Below are positions 43,201-50,800 of a stretch of DNA of 64,000 bases, in pieces; position 1 is the stretch's first letter; each line of letters begins with the position of its first letter. The stretch spans positions 6,696,001 through 6,760,000 of the forward strand of contig NZ_CP102770.1 of assembly GCF_038561935.1 (NCBI RefSeq), given 5' to 3'. The notes under the pieces are model-generated. The model was not told where the DNA came from, did no database searches, and saw only the letters and a program-made list of their open reading frames with translations. Made by a program: the position numbers and the translations under genes. The stretch comes from Myxococcus stipitatus (GTDB lineage: Bacteria; Myxococcota; Myxococcia; Myxococcales; Myxococcaceae).

Positions 43201-46004
43201 TCGGTCAGGGTCTGCTCCATCAAGGCCCGCTGCGCGGGGGGAGATGGCAACAGGAAGGACGCGCTGCGGCCCTTGTGGCTCACCGCGGTCGCGCGGAGCA
43301 CCGCATGGATGTGGTCGGCATCCCGCAGCGCGTCTTCGAGCGGCTTGAGCAACACCATCCCGACGCCCTCGCCCGGCACGAAGCCATCGCCCCCCTGCTC
43401 GAACAGGAGCGGGGCATCTCGCGTCGAAGCCAACCTCGCCTGGCACAATGTCGAGAACCGCGAGACGTGCAGGTACAGGTTCACCGCGCCGACGAGCGCG
43501 CCGTCGCAATCCCCCTGCGCGATGGCCTTGCGGGCCGCATCGAGCGCCACCAGCGCCGATGAACACCCCGTGTCGATGGGGACACTGGGCCCCCGAAGGT
43601 CGAAGAAGTGCGAGATGCGATTGGGCAGGCCGAAGGTGCTCTGGTCGAGCAGTACGTCTCCGCGCTCCGACCAGCGCTCCAAGCCCAGCAGCGGATAGCT
43701 CAGGCCGTTGACGCCAATGAAGACCCCGTGGCGCTTCCCCTCGAGCGCCGTGTGCGCATACCCCGCATCCTCGATGGCCTCCCAGGCGGCTTGCAGGAGC
43801 AGACGCTCCTCCGGATGGAGTCCCTTGGCTTCGGCGGGAGTCATCTGGAACGCGAGCGGGTCGAACAGCTCGACCCCGGAGAGAAAGCCCCCCGTGCGAC
43901 GGTAGATCTTCCCGTGCGCGGCCTGCTCGGGCCGAGCGTCGAACCAGCGACTCCAGTCGCCTCGCTCGCGAGGAAGCTCGCGGAGGGCCCGACGGCCTTC
44001 CCTCAGGTTGTCGCGAAAGGCGCGCACGTCGCGGGCCCCCGGGTACCGGCCGCTCAAGCCAACGATGGCCACCGTGCGAGGTGACGCAGTGCGAGCCGCC
44101 CTCGCAGGGAGGCTCGCCGGAGCTTCGACAGGCGAGACCACGCCGGGACTCCCGGCCGCCGAGTCCAGCGCCGCCGCATGGTGCTGGAGGAGATAGTCCC
44201 GCAGACCCGCCAGCGTCTGGTGCTCGAGCAACAAGGTCCTGGGGAGTGCGCCGAGCTTCTCCGACAACAACTTCATGAGGCGCGTGAGGGCAATGGAGTT
44301 GAGCCCGTAGTCCGTCAGGCGCCGCTCCAGCTCGACCTCCTCACTCGGCATCCCCGCGAGCTCCGCGGTGAGGCGCTTGAGCAGGTCCTCGAGCCAGACA
44401 CGCTGGGCTTGGGAGCCCCGAGAGACCGTGGTGGCGCGAGAGGGCGAGGACGGAGGCTCGAACTGCGTGAGGTACTTCGCGAACACGGCCCGGTCCCCCG
44501 CGATGGGCAGGCACCAGGTGGAACCGGACTCCAACGCCTGGTCCAACAGCGTCAGCCCATCCTCCGTGGAGAGCGGCTCCAGTCCGGCGCGCTCTCGCAT
44601 GTCCTCGATGACCGGCTCGCTCTGGCGCATGCCTCCCTCGCGCCAGTAGGGCCAGGAGATGGAGAGCGAGAGACCCGAGCCTCCCGCGCCCCGCCTCACC
44701 CGGGCCGCGCGCTGCTCCGCCAGCTCATCGAGGAAGCGATTGGCGAAGGCGTATTCCGCCACGCCCTCGCTGAACCCCTGACTCGCCAGCGAGGACAGCA
44801 GCACGAAGAGGTCCAGGGGCTCGTCGCGGGTCAGCTCGTCGAGGAGCACCGCCCCCGCCACCTTCGGTGAGAGCACGGCACGCATGGCGGGCAGGGCCTT
44901 GTCCAAGAGGATGCCCGTGCGCGCCGCCACACCCGCACCGTGGAAGACACCGTGCAGTGCGCCGAAGCGCCGCCGGGCCTCGGAGAGCAGCGAGGAGACA
45001 CCTTCTCGTCGGCTCACATCCGCGGGGACGTAGAGCACTTCGGCACCGAGCCGCCGCAGAGCCTCCAGGCTCGCCTCATCCTCCCGCGTCGGCAGCCTGC
45101 GCCCCGAAATCACCAGCCGCGCTCGGCAGCACCGCGCCAGGTGCTCGGCGAGGATGCGTCCCAGGCCCCCGAGTCCTCCCGTGACCAGGTACACACCACG
45201 CTCGCGCAGCCGCGGGTTCCCTGGGCTCGGCCGCCGCGGCACGACCTCTCCCGCGTCCGGCACCTTCACCCAGCGCTGGCCGTCCGCATAGCGAACCCGG
45301 GCCGGTGGACCCTCCGGCTCCGCCAGGAGCGCCGCGACACAAGCCCGTGAGTACCGCGCCTCCGAATCACGGAGCTCGATGGTGCGCAGGACGCGCCGCG
45401 GATTCTCCAGCCACAGCGCATGCCCCAGCCCCGCGAGCGCCGCGACCGGGGCTCCTCCGCGCTCCAGGTGGACCGCGAGGAACGTCAACGACTCGCCCAG
45501 GCGCTGTGCATGCAGCGCTTGAATCAGGTGCACGACGGCGTCGAAGCCCTCCTCCAGCGCGGTCTCGACCGATGCGGTGCCCTCAGACACCTCCGTGGCG
45601 CCCCAGAGGGAGATGACTCGCGCGGGCCGTGTCCCGGCGGCACTCAGCGCTTCGACGAGACGGCGGAAGTCCTCCGCACTTCGCGGATCGACGCGATACG
45701 TCCGGGCGTCCACTCGCTCGAAGTGTGCCCCTCGCAGGACCAGCACGGGCCCCGATGCCCGCGCCGAGAGGCACGCGGCGCGAAAGCGCTCATCGCGGTC
45801 CAGGATGAGGACATCGTCCAGCGCTCCTCGCGAGTCCCCATCCGGCAAGGCCCCGGTGGCTCGCCACTGGGAGCGCCACATCGCGAGGGGCGCCTCGGGT
45901 CGAGGCGTCGAGGACGAGAGCGCCTGGAGCTGACGAAGCCCCTCCTCGGGAGTCACTTCGCCGGACCGCACCGCCTGCAGAATCCGAGTCCGAGTCCTCA
46001 TCAT
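34188..46004 (-). CDS. trans-AT polyketide synthase, terminal subunit with thioesterase
   Basis: 3938 residues and no AT. Approximate domain order: docking 1-38; KR 45-512 (GGLGGLG, Tyr in AEYAFANRF); ACP (Ser about 570); KS0 642-1069; methyltransferase 1245-1529 (MDIGCGLGTD); ACP (Ser about 1596); KS 1655-2079; KR 2252-2712; ACP (Ser about 2774); repeat linker 2839-2933; KS0 2932-3349; ACP (Ser about 3566); thioesterase 3632-3938 (Ser in GGYSFGG, His near 3914). The N-terminal KR-ACP completes the module whose KS ends the upstream protein. The start ATG overlaps the upstream stop (ATGA) behind a strong GGGGGAGGTG site. The whole protein fits the RizE-like end of a rhizopodin-type line: two extensions, one methoxy and one hydroxy group, then release. 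Gene naming is left open. Confidence 0.95.
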   Translation of the reverse strand: MMRTRTRILQAVRSGEVTPEEGLRQLQALSSSTPRPEAPLAMWRSQWRATGALPDGDSRGALDDVLILDRDERFRAACLSARASGPVLVLRGAHFERVDARTYRVDPRSAEDFRRLVEALSAAGTRPARVISLWGATEVSEGTASVETALEEGFDAVVHLIQALHAQRLGESLTFLAVHLERGGAPVAALAGLGHALWLENPRRVLRTIELRDSEARYSRACVAALLAEPEGPPARVRYADGQRWVKVPDAGEVVPRRPSPGNPRLRERGVYLVTGGLGGLGRILAEHLARCCRARLVISGRRLPTREDEASLEALRRLGAEVLYVPADVSRREGVSSLLSEARRRFGALHGVFHGAGVAARTGILLDKALPAMRAVLSPKVAGAVLLDELTRDEPLDLFVLLSSLASQGFSEGVAEYAFANRFLDELAEQRAARVRRGAGGSGLSLSISWPYWREGGMRQSEPVIEDMRERAGLEPLSTEDGLTLLDQALESGSTWCLPIAGDRAVFAKYLTQFEPPSSPSRATTVSRGSQAQRVWLEDLLKRLTAELAGMPSEEVELERRLTDYGLNSIALTRLMKLLSEKLGALPRTLLLEHQTLAGLRDYLLQHHAAALDSAAGSPGVVSPVEAPASLPARAARTASPRTVAIVGLSGRYPGARDVRAFRDNLREGRRALRELPRERGDWSRWFDARPEQAAHGKIYRRTGGFLSGVELFDPLAFQMTPAEAKGLHPEERLLLQAAWEAIEDAGYAHTALEGKRHGVFIGVNGLSYPLLGLERWSERGDVLLDQSTFGLPNRISHFFDLRGPSVPIDTGCSSALVALDAARKAIAQGDCDGALVGAVNLYLHVSRFSTLCQARLASTRDAPLLFEQGGDGFVPGEGVGMVLLKPLEDALRDADHIHAVLRATAVSHKGRSASFLLPSPPAQRALMEQTLTEAGVAPADIGYVELQAVGAEATDVSEWRSLSAVFSGAEAGRRCALGSVKPLIGHLEAASGMAQLTRVLLQLREGELFPTPVAANLHEGISLDAAPFHVPEERGPWPRPQNARGEGPRRALAGSAAAGGTQAFAVLEEWVPLARAPIPRREELCVLSARSAEQLRRTASALRDHLRSEEGRALSLADIAYVLQTGRAPFAHRFAAVITDTEQLLPLLEAVSREGGAGETARVAVVERSRSPGALSDAAAAAIYERRELAVAAEQWLAGKVIDWARVPGADLCRRVSLPTHSFEQRRCWNEERTEPEEKAPQGVVSDYYNRFAGDVDPKEEIYLIFPYFPEKLPGFSWLMTFFEPHRRPEHARYMLARQKDMKAVLYRHVDFSRVRTVMDIGCGLGTDLIQLALRHPGLSGDGFTIARKQVESARSRIEKAGLSQRLRVECHDSSKDPFPRRYDLIIGFEVIFHIEDKHGVFGNIAEHLEEGGLVVLADGVANTVTEINLPHLGQYTQTIPQLAEVLAQHRLRVVSCVDTSDGVSRFLDDEHLEENLARVRAEYPEAVHEEGQHRGWTNFGKALGAGLIRYLLFTLEKAPLGEDRAALVQLNRARIEGARPFSSALEALEVERPKSTQRAPVEAQLIAVAAEVFEMSPSELDPTASFKDYGISSLSGLRFIDAVNRRLNLLLKMEHFFQCPDLRSLGAFIQAHEEVRTPAPLPEAPPVRGVARDEPIAVIGMSGRFPGAENVQKLWENLRAGVDSVTGFPVQRLVAEGWEPEAARKMAEGCWGGFLDGIEDFEPTFFGISPAEAEMMDPQQRLFLEQCWGALEGAGYAGKGSWGSRCGVIVGLSGNEYQDKVHGALSADQLSHAMLGNFASLTASRIAYFLNLRGPTITVDTACSSSLVAVHLACQSLRNGEADLMLAGGVTLYLTPEPLGVMRHVGMLSPSGRCKAFSEDADGIAIGEGVGVVVLKPLSRALADGDVIHGVIRGSGTNQDGRTNGITAPSLDAQKLLAVDVYERSGVNPETLSYVECHGTGTKLGDPIEIAALSEAFRRFTRNRQYCAVGSLKSNVGHTTAAAGIGGLIKVLLSLQARELPPTLHVRTENKHIAFKNTPFFVNTTLREWASSGPEPRRAAVSAFGFSGANCHVVVEEAPSAQGARDARRRPASPWVVPVSAPTPERLRAYVEQLLGALSAEGMDVGDVAHTLQVGRRELSHRVAVVASSLDELRSGWSAFLAGREVAGLHVGQARPGVSLAPGESSPSALASAWVNGAELEWRLSPEGVVPRRVLLPGLPFARRRCWMTRRPGAPVASSVVEPSPEVRFYRPVWEPLAPTALVDAGQAPLLLLNVDPAWSQVLIEDRRARGQGGSVVLSPSATFTLQQTPQGLHCGLDASNPAHLERCARAIQDARLVPGAVVVGTESRGAALQVRELPAMVLVLQWLLRLGEAPPRRLVFAVRSDGASNPVAESLAGLGASLRNVLPGLHLETLCVPVDVEPAVAARALRDELEATDSQAHELRICDNGERQVRVFRPLERAVGRGAVVRQGGVYLITGGSGGLGQLVARHWAKRHGASIILTGRRSSEAALDAELRHLRELGGDARYFQADVADVGAMRAVIQEVEATFGRLNGVVHAAGVIDPVSFLEKDGASFSSGLKPKVEGVLALDEATRGCALDFFVLFSSISSILGDFGGGDYAMGNRFLDGFARQREARRARGERTGKTLSLNWPLWRHGGMHLAPETESTYLRASGMRYLEDDRGLEALETALQLEECQVAVLAGQRERLDVLMARGVEPRREVPVERTPVRVADASSLRDALRKEAAAVLALQPEELTFEGNLGDFGFDSISLKTLSGRLSARFGVSLATAQFYAHPTLNALATHLATMVRPASPEAPREAVAPPSGSVPGGKAAPVVAARAPEPPVAAELRGVVAARTAEPSEVVGMSGGVAARTVEPSEVASLRGIEAVRTAEPPAVGLSGVVPAWTPEPRAAAGLGGVVAARTAEPIAVVGMSGRFPGAEDVESFWNHLTLGQTAISRERLGRYDDAEENEDTSEFWGGYLNEVDRFDADFFRISPREAELMDPQQRLLLQTFWSAFEDAGLTPGRVSEDRTGVFVGVDKFDYAERLHRSVEAVDPHSAAGIHPSMIANRVSYFFNLKGPSEVINTGCSSAAVALHRACGALRNGECNVALVGGVNVLLSRGGFLAAEHLGGTSRSGQPKPFDRDADGSVRGEAVGAVLLKRVSQAEADGDRILGVLRGSAAAHGGRGHSLTSPNVAAQTDVIVEAHQQAGIEPETLQYIEAQGAANELGDAIEVEAFKAAFRRLSPSVPVGTCGISCLKGSIGHTEGASGIAALLKVLKSFQHDVLPGVVGFQTLHPQLQLENSPFFILTGARRWRVHPVRRAAIHSYGFGGVCAHLVLESYPPRIEAPRAEPPRLVVLSARDDERLDARIRDLAAFLDARPPERALSLTDVAFTLLDGRTALDARLAVVCSSLEELGSLLRQVLAGVTLPSVFRGEVGRKDGALAGLFDGADGGDIVRMLMRSGNLGKLARAWVAGAVLDTSLLFAGEKPRRVGLPTYPFRKERHWLKTAPVSRVPVTSQPDEPPSVVTDLQRMLTELLKRDSLDPDRHLVEYGMDSFMMTTFMKAVQRRYGGAVPLSAPLAHPTIRKLGAYLSRLEGVSPPARTDASPGVTPEATQSGPCPELLPVNVKGQARPSFWFHGAPGLAQMYYRLSDSLGPEYPFYALQARGVDGRSAPFTTLRGMMDHYIDAIQRVQPHGPYVLGGYSFGGLLAFEAAQQLKQRGEEVKHLIMFDTYPPEMLEAFERSGGPPMEGMREVQRLMNAMMFFSAELDTPVWDVISVDELRKIPSGAQLAHLARLIKQRVKTALGVDEIYSFLAGVDTIVGITETITRDYRLTPYDASDVLYFKTARFLAPDSGFVIPDVSPEDVGVSSETLKTLDALDYTTAWRDVTRRTFKVVNFECDHMSLFLKPTLDEVCGHLRTLLAPGA
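37206..37490 (-). repeat. Degenerate 51-bp tandem repeats in a PKS linker
   Basis: About six units start at 37206, 37257, 37305, 37356, 37407 and 37458 (period 51 bp, once 48). They encode 17-residue copies such as VVAARTAEPSEVVGMSG. The unit matches the linker plus the first residues of the following KS (EPIAVVGMSG), so the repeat appears to have grown by duplicating the KS entrance. All units keep the frame. Confidence 0.9.
37560..41043 (-). other. PKS module: KS-KR-ACP (last extension)
   Basis: An active KS (DTACSSS, ECHGTGT, NVGHTT), a KR (GGSGGLG, Tyr in GDYAMGNRF) and an ACP (GFDS). It adds the last C2 unit and leaves a beta-hydroxy group. Confidence 0.85.
41090..44080 (-). other. PKS module: second KS0-methyltransferase-ACP
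   Basis: The KS has DTGCSSAL but ELQAVGAE in place of EAHGTGT (KS0). The methyltransferase (MDIGCGLGTD, FSWLMTFFEP) is clearly a sister of the one in the upstream protein. The ACP again has an SSL motif (GISSLSG). A second beta-methoxy group is predicted. Confidence 0.75.
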
Positions 46005-47832
46005 CGCACCTCCCCCGCGGGCATCCTCGCCTCCACCTCTTCAATCGAGAGCGCGCCATCCCGGAGCCCTCGGAGCAACGCGAGGGGCTCTGTCTCGGAA
46101 GGCCACAGCCAGTAGCGCCGGGTCTCGAAGCAGTACCCCGGCAAGGGCAGGATCCGCCCACCCCTCAGCGCGGGCAGCTGGGACCAATCGAGGTCGACCT
46201 CCGTGGCCCACAGCCGCGCGAGGTCCTCGAGAGAACGCCCCTCCACCTTCGTGAGCATCTCGCGCCCCAGCGGCACCCGGCCGCGAGACGTGGAGGGCTC
46301 CGTCCTTCCCGCGAGCACCTGCTCCAACCGCCGTGACAGCTCCATCAGGTCCGACGCCATCAGCACCAGCCGGTGCTCCATGGCCTCCCGGCCCCGAGCG
46401 AGCGTGAAGGCGACATCCCGAGGAGCAGCCCGCGAGCCGCGAAGGAACCCCACCATCGCCTTCACGATGCCGAGGAGGCTCGCCTCCGTTCTCGCGGAGA
46501 ACACGAACGGCAGCGGCCCTATCGCGGACGTGGGTGATGGCTCCTCGCGCGGAGGGAGGTACTCCTCGAGGACGAAGTGCGCGTTGACGCCGCCCGCGCC
46601 GAACGCACTCAGGCCCGCCCGCCGAGGTCCACGCGACGACTCGGGCCACGGCGCGAGCTCGCGCTGGACGGTGAACGGCGTCTCCTCCAGTCGGAGGTTG
46701 GGATTGAGCTGCTCGCTGTGCAGCGAGGGCACCAGCTCCCGGTGGCGCAGCTGCAACAGCAGCTTCGTGAGGCCCGCGATGCCCGCCGCCGCTTCCAGGT
46801 GGCCGATGTTCGACTTCACCGACCCGATGGCGCAGCTCCCGGACTTCGCCCCCGCCTGGCGGAAGACCCGGTCGAGGCCCGCGATTTCGATGGGGTCCCC
46901 CAGCGAGGTCCCCGTGCCGTGGGCCTCGATGTAGCCAAGGTCCGCCGCCGAGACTCCCGCGCGGGAGAGGGCCCGAGCGACCACGTCCGCCTGGGCATTC
47001 GGATTCGGGACGGTGTAGCCGTTCACGCGCCCGCCATGGTTGATGGCGCTGCCCTTGATGATGGCGTGGATGGGGTCCCCATCGCGGACCGCCTGCTCCA
47101 GCGACTTCAGCAGGACGGCGCCCACGCCCTCTCCGGGGACATACCCGTCCCCACCCGCTCCGAAGCTGCGGCAACGGCCATCCGTGGAGAGGAACTGTCC
47201 CGCGCTGAGGTTGACGTACTTCTGCGGATGCACCGAGACGTTGACGCCGCCCGCGAGCGCCATCGAGACCTCGCCGCCGCGAATCGCCTCACACGCGAGG
47301 TGGAGCGCCACCAGCGAGGACGAGCACATCGTGTCCAGCGCGATGCTGGGGCCCGCGAGGTCGAAGAAGAACGACACCCGATTGGCGATGGCCGCATAGG
47401 AGCCGCTGACCGCCGAGCCCTGCTCCGCGTCACGCGTGGACGCGCCATGGAGCTGGTACTCGGAATACATCACGCCGACGTACACCCCCACGTCACGCGT
47501 GAGTCGGGAGCGCGTGTAGCCAGCGCTCTCGAACGTGTGCCAGGCGGTCTGGAGGAACAGCCGCTCCTGCGGGTCCATCCACTCCGCTTCTCTCGGCGAG
47601 ATGTTGAAGAGCAGCGGGTCGAACTCCGCGACGCCGTCGAGGAAGCCGCCCCACTTCCCGTAGCTCGTACCCGGCCGGGAGCGGTCGGCGTCGAAGCTCC
47701 GCTGGAGGCTCCAGCGCGACGCGGGAATCTCGGTGATGGAGTCCCGTCCCTCGCGAAGGTTCGCCCAGAAGACCTCCAGGTTCTCCGCTTGGGGATACCG
47801 ACCCGCGACGCCGATGATGGCGATGTCCCCGG
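44160..47832 (-). other. Split PKS module: KS (upstream protein) | KR-ACP (downstream protein)
   Basis: The KS (DTMCSSSL, EAHGTGT) closes the upstream polypeptide; the KR and ACP (GLNS) open the next. The tail LLRGLRDGALSIEEVEARM and the head ILQAVRSGEVTPEEGLRQL are alike and should be the docking elements. Together they make a beta-hydroxy intermediate. Confidence 0.8.
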
Positions 47833-50800
47833 AGCGCTCCTGCGCTCGGGCTCGGAGGGACTCGGCTTCGGGCCGCGTCGGAGCAGGAGGAGCAGCGGGA
47901 GTCGCGGGGGCCCCCAGCTTCCGCTCCAGCACCGGGCGATACTTCTCCAGGAGATGGCCCGCCAGCTCGCGAAGGCTGGGGTACTCGTAGAACAGCGTCT
48001 TCGACAGCTCGCCGAGCTCCCCTTCCAAAACGCGGGTCAACCGGATGGCCCGGACCGAGTCGAGGCCGTACTGCTCGAAGGGCGTCTCCATCCGGAGCGC
48101 GCGCTCGCCGAGCTGAAGCTCCGCTCGCAACAGTCCACCCAGCCAGTGCTCGATGCGCTCGCGAGGGCCTTCATCCGAGGACTCCACGGGCGAAGGACTC
48201 TCGGGCACGGAGGCAGGGAGTGGAGCGCTTCGAGCCCCCGTCCAGGTCCGCACGCGAGCGCCGTCACCTGAAATCACCAGGAGCCGGGAGTGCGGCAGTC
48301 GCAGCGCATCGACGAGCGCCACGAGCCCCGCCTCGGGAGACAGCGGTGTCATCCCGAGCTGCTCCGCCAACCAGCGCCGCTCCTCGGGAGGCAGGCCCAT
48401 TCCCCCCCCGTCCCACAGGGGCCAGTTGATGGACACGGTCCAGCCGCTCCGCGAGTCCGCGAAGCCATCCAGGAAGCCGTTGGCGAACGCGTAATCGCTC
48501 TGCCCCGCGTTGCCCAGCGCCCCCGCCAGGGAGGAGAACAAGACGAAGACCTCCAGCGGCTCCTGGGAGAAAGCCGCCTCCAGGTTCATCGCCCCGTGGA
48601 CCTTGGGGCGCAGGACCTGCTCGGCATCCGCGAAGGACTTGGTTCGCAGCAGGGAGTCACGAAGCACTCCCGCGACGTGGAAGATGCCGTCCAGCCCTCC
48701 GAGCCGAGTCCTCGCCTCGACGGCCAGGCGCTGGCAATCCGCGGGCTCGGCCACATCCGCCACCTGGTAGTGCACGTCCGCGCCCACCGCCGTGAGCTGG
48801 CGCAGACGCTCCGCCCCCATCGCATCGAGCGCTGAGCGACCACACAGCAGCAGGCGCGCCTTGAACTGGCGGGCCAGGAACGTGGCCACCAGCCCACCCA
48901 GTCCACCCAATCCCCCGGTGATGAGGTAGCGCCCACGGTTCTTCAGGGGCAGCCCTTCCCACTCAATGGGACGGCGGACCTCTTCGAGCCCGCGGACCTG
49001 CCGGACCTCTCCGTCGATGAGGACCTCCGGCTCCTGGCTCCCGACCTCCCGTGTCAGGAGCGTCGCGAGCCACTCCCCCGTCAGCGCCTTCGCCCCCGTG
49101 ACGGTGAGCACCGAGCCACGCAGGGTCGGGTCTTCGAGCGAGACACTGCGCAGGAATGCGCCGAGTCCGGAACAGAAAGGACGGCCCTCGCCGCTCGCCT
49201 CGCACACACTGAGCAGACGCGCCGGCTTCTTGCCCCGCTGCCGCACCCATGCGCGGGTGAGCTGGAACAGCGACTCGAAGTCCGCGAGCGAGGGCGCCGA
49301 GCGCAGAGGCCAGAGATGGAGGATGCACTCAGGCTCCAGCCCGTCCGACCGAAGCACGTCGAAGAGCTGGCTGAAGTCCGATTCCGAGCGGGGTGAGACC
49401 TCGTAGTGGAGGCGGTCCACGCGCCGGAAGGCGCTTCCTGGCTGGACGAGGACCGCTGGCGCTGGAAGCGCGGTCCGCACGTCGTCGCGGGTGTCCAGCA
49501 CCAGCGTCACCCGGGGAGCAGGCGGCGCGACAGGAGCCACTTCAGAGGTCACCCAGACGGGGCGGAAGTAGTGCGTCCCCTGGGCTCCGGGAGTGGCCAT
49601 CGGTCGGCTCACCAGCCGGGAGACCCTCGCCAGGACGTTGCCCGCGTCATCGAGCAGGCGAACGTCGTACTTGTGCAGCAGCGCGTTCGAGGTATCGCGC
49701 GTGGAGCGGGCGACATGGGCCCAGCACCGCGATGGCAGTGCCCCCAGGAGCTCCACCTCGCCCATCGCGAAGGGGACGGTGGCGGGCCCGTTCGATGGCG
49801 CCTCCCGCGAGAGGAACAGCCCCACCACCGATTGGAAGGCACCATCGAGCAACACGGGGTGCAGCGCGAAGCGCGACGACTCCTGCTCCGAAGGAAGGGC
49901 GAGCAGCGCCAGCGCATCAGCCTCACCGCCCTGCAGCGTCTGGATGGACTGGAACGCGGGCCCGTAGTCGAGCCCTGCTTCACGGAAGCGGGAGTAGACG
50001 TCGGAGCCCCGCAGCGAGCTGCCACAGCGGGCACGGAGCGCCTCGAGGTCGACACGCTCAGGCATCGCCCCGGTCCGCCGCGCCACACGGCCCTGCGCGT
50101 GAACGCGTCGAGTCTCCCCATGTTGACTGATGACCTCGAACTCCTGGACGCCCTCGTCGGACGTCGGCGTGAAGTGGACGGTCACCTCCACCGCTCCCGC
50201 CGTCACGTCCACGGGCTCGGTGAGCGCGACGTTGCGCAGGATGACGGAGTCGCTCCCCGCGGAGGCGCGCACCCGCTCCAACAAGGTCGCCGCGGGCACG
50301 ATGACCCGACCCGCGACTTCATGCCCTCGAACTCCCACGGAGTCGCGGTCGAGGCGCGTGCTGGGACGCGGCTCCTTCCGGGGCGACAGCGCCGGGGTGA
50401 ACCAGTGACGCTCGCGTGCGAAGGGGTACGTCGGCAGCGCGATGATGCGCGCACCCTCCCGAGGAAGCTCGGTCAGGGGAAGCTCCGCGCCCCGCACCCA
50501 ACGTCGAGCGAGCACCTCGAGCGGAGGGCCTCCCTCCCCTACCGGCAAGGAATCCCGCGCGCCACCGGGGGCCCTCCGGCCCCGATGGAAGGTGGCTTCG
50601 TCACGCCCTCCGCCAAGCCACCTGCCGAGCGCGGCCACGAGCTCATCCACCGACGAGACCACCAACGCCAGCCGCTCATCCATCTGCTCACGACCGACGC
50701 AGAGGGTGTAGGAGAGGTCATCGAGCCGAACGGCCTCGCGTGCTCCACGCAGGTGGTCTCGCAGGCGCCGCACGACGTCGGTGAGCCGGTCCTCGTCCCT

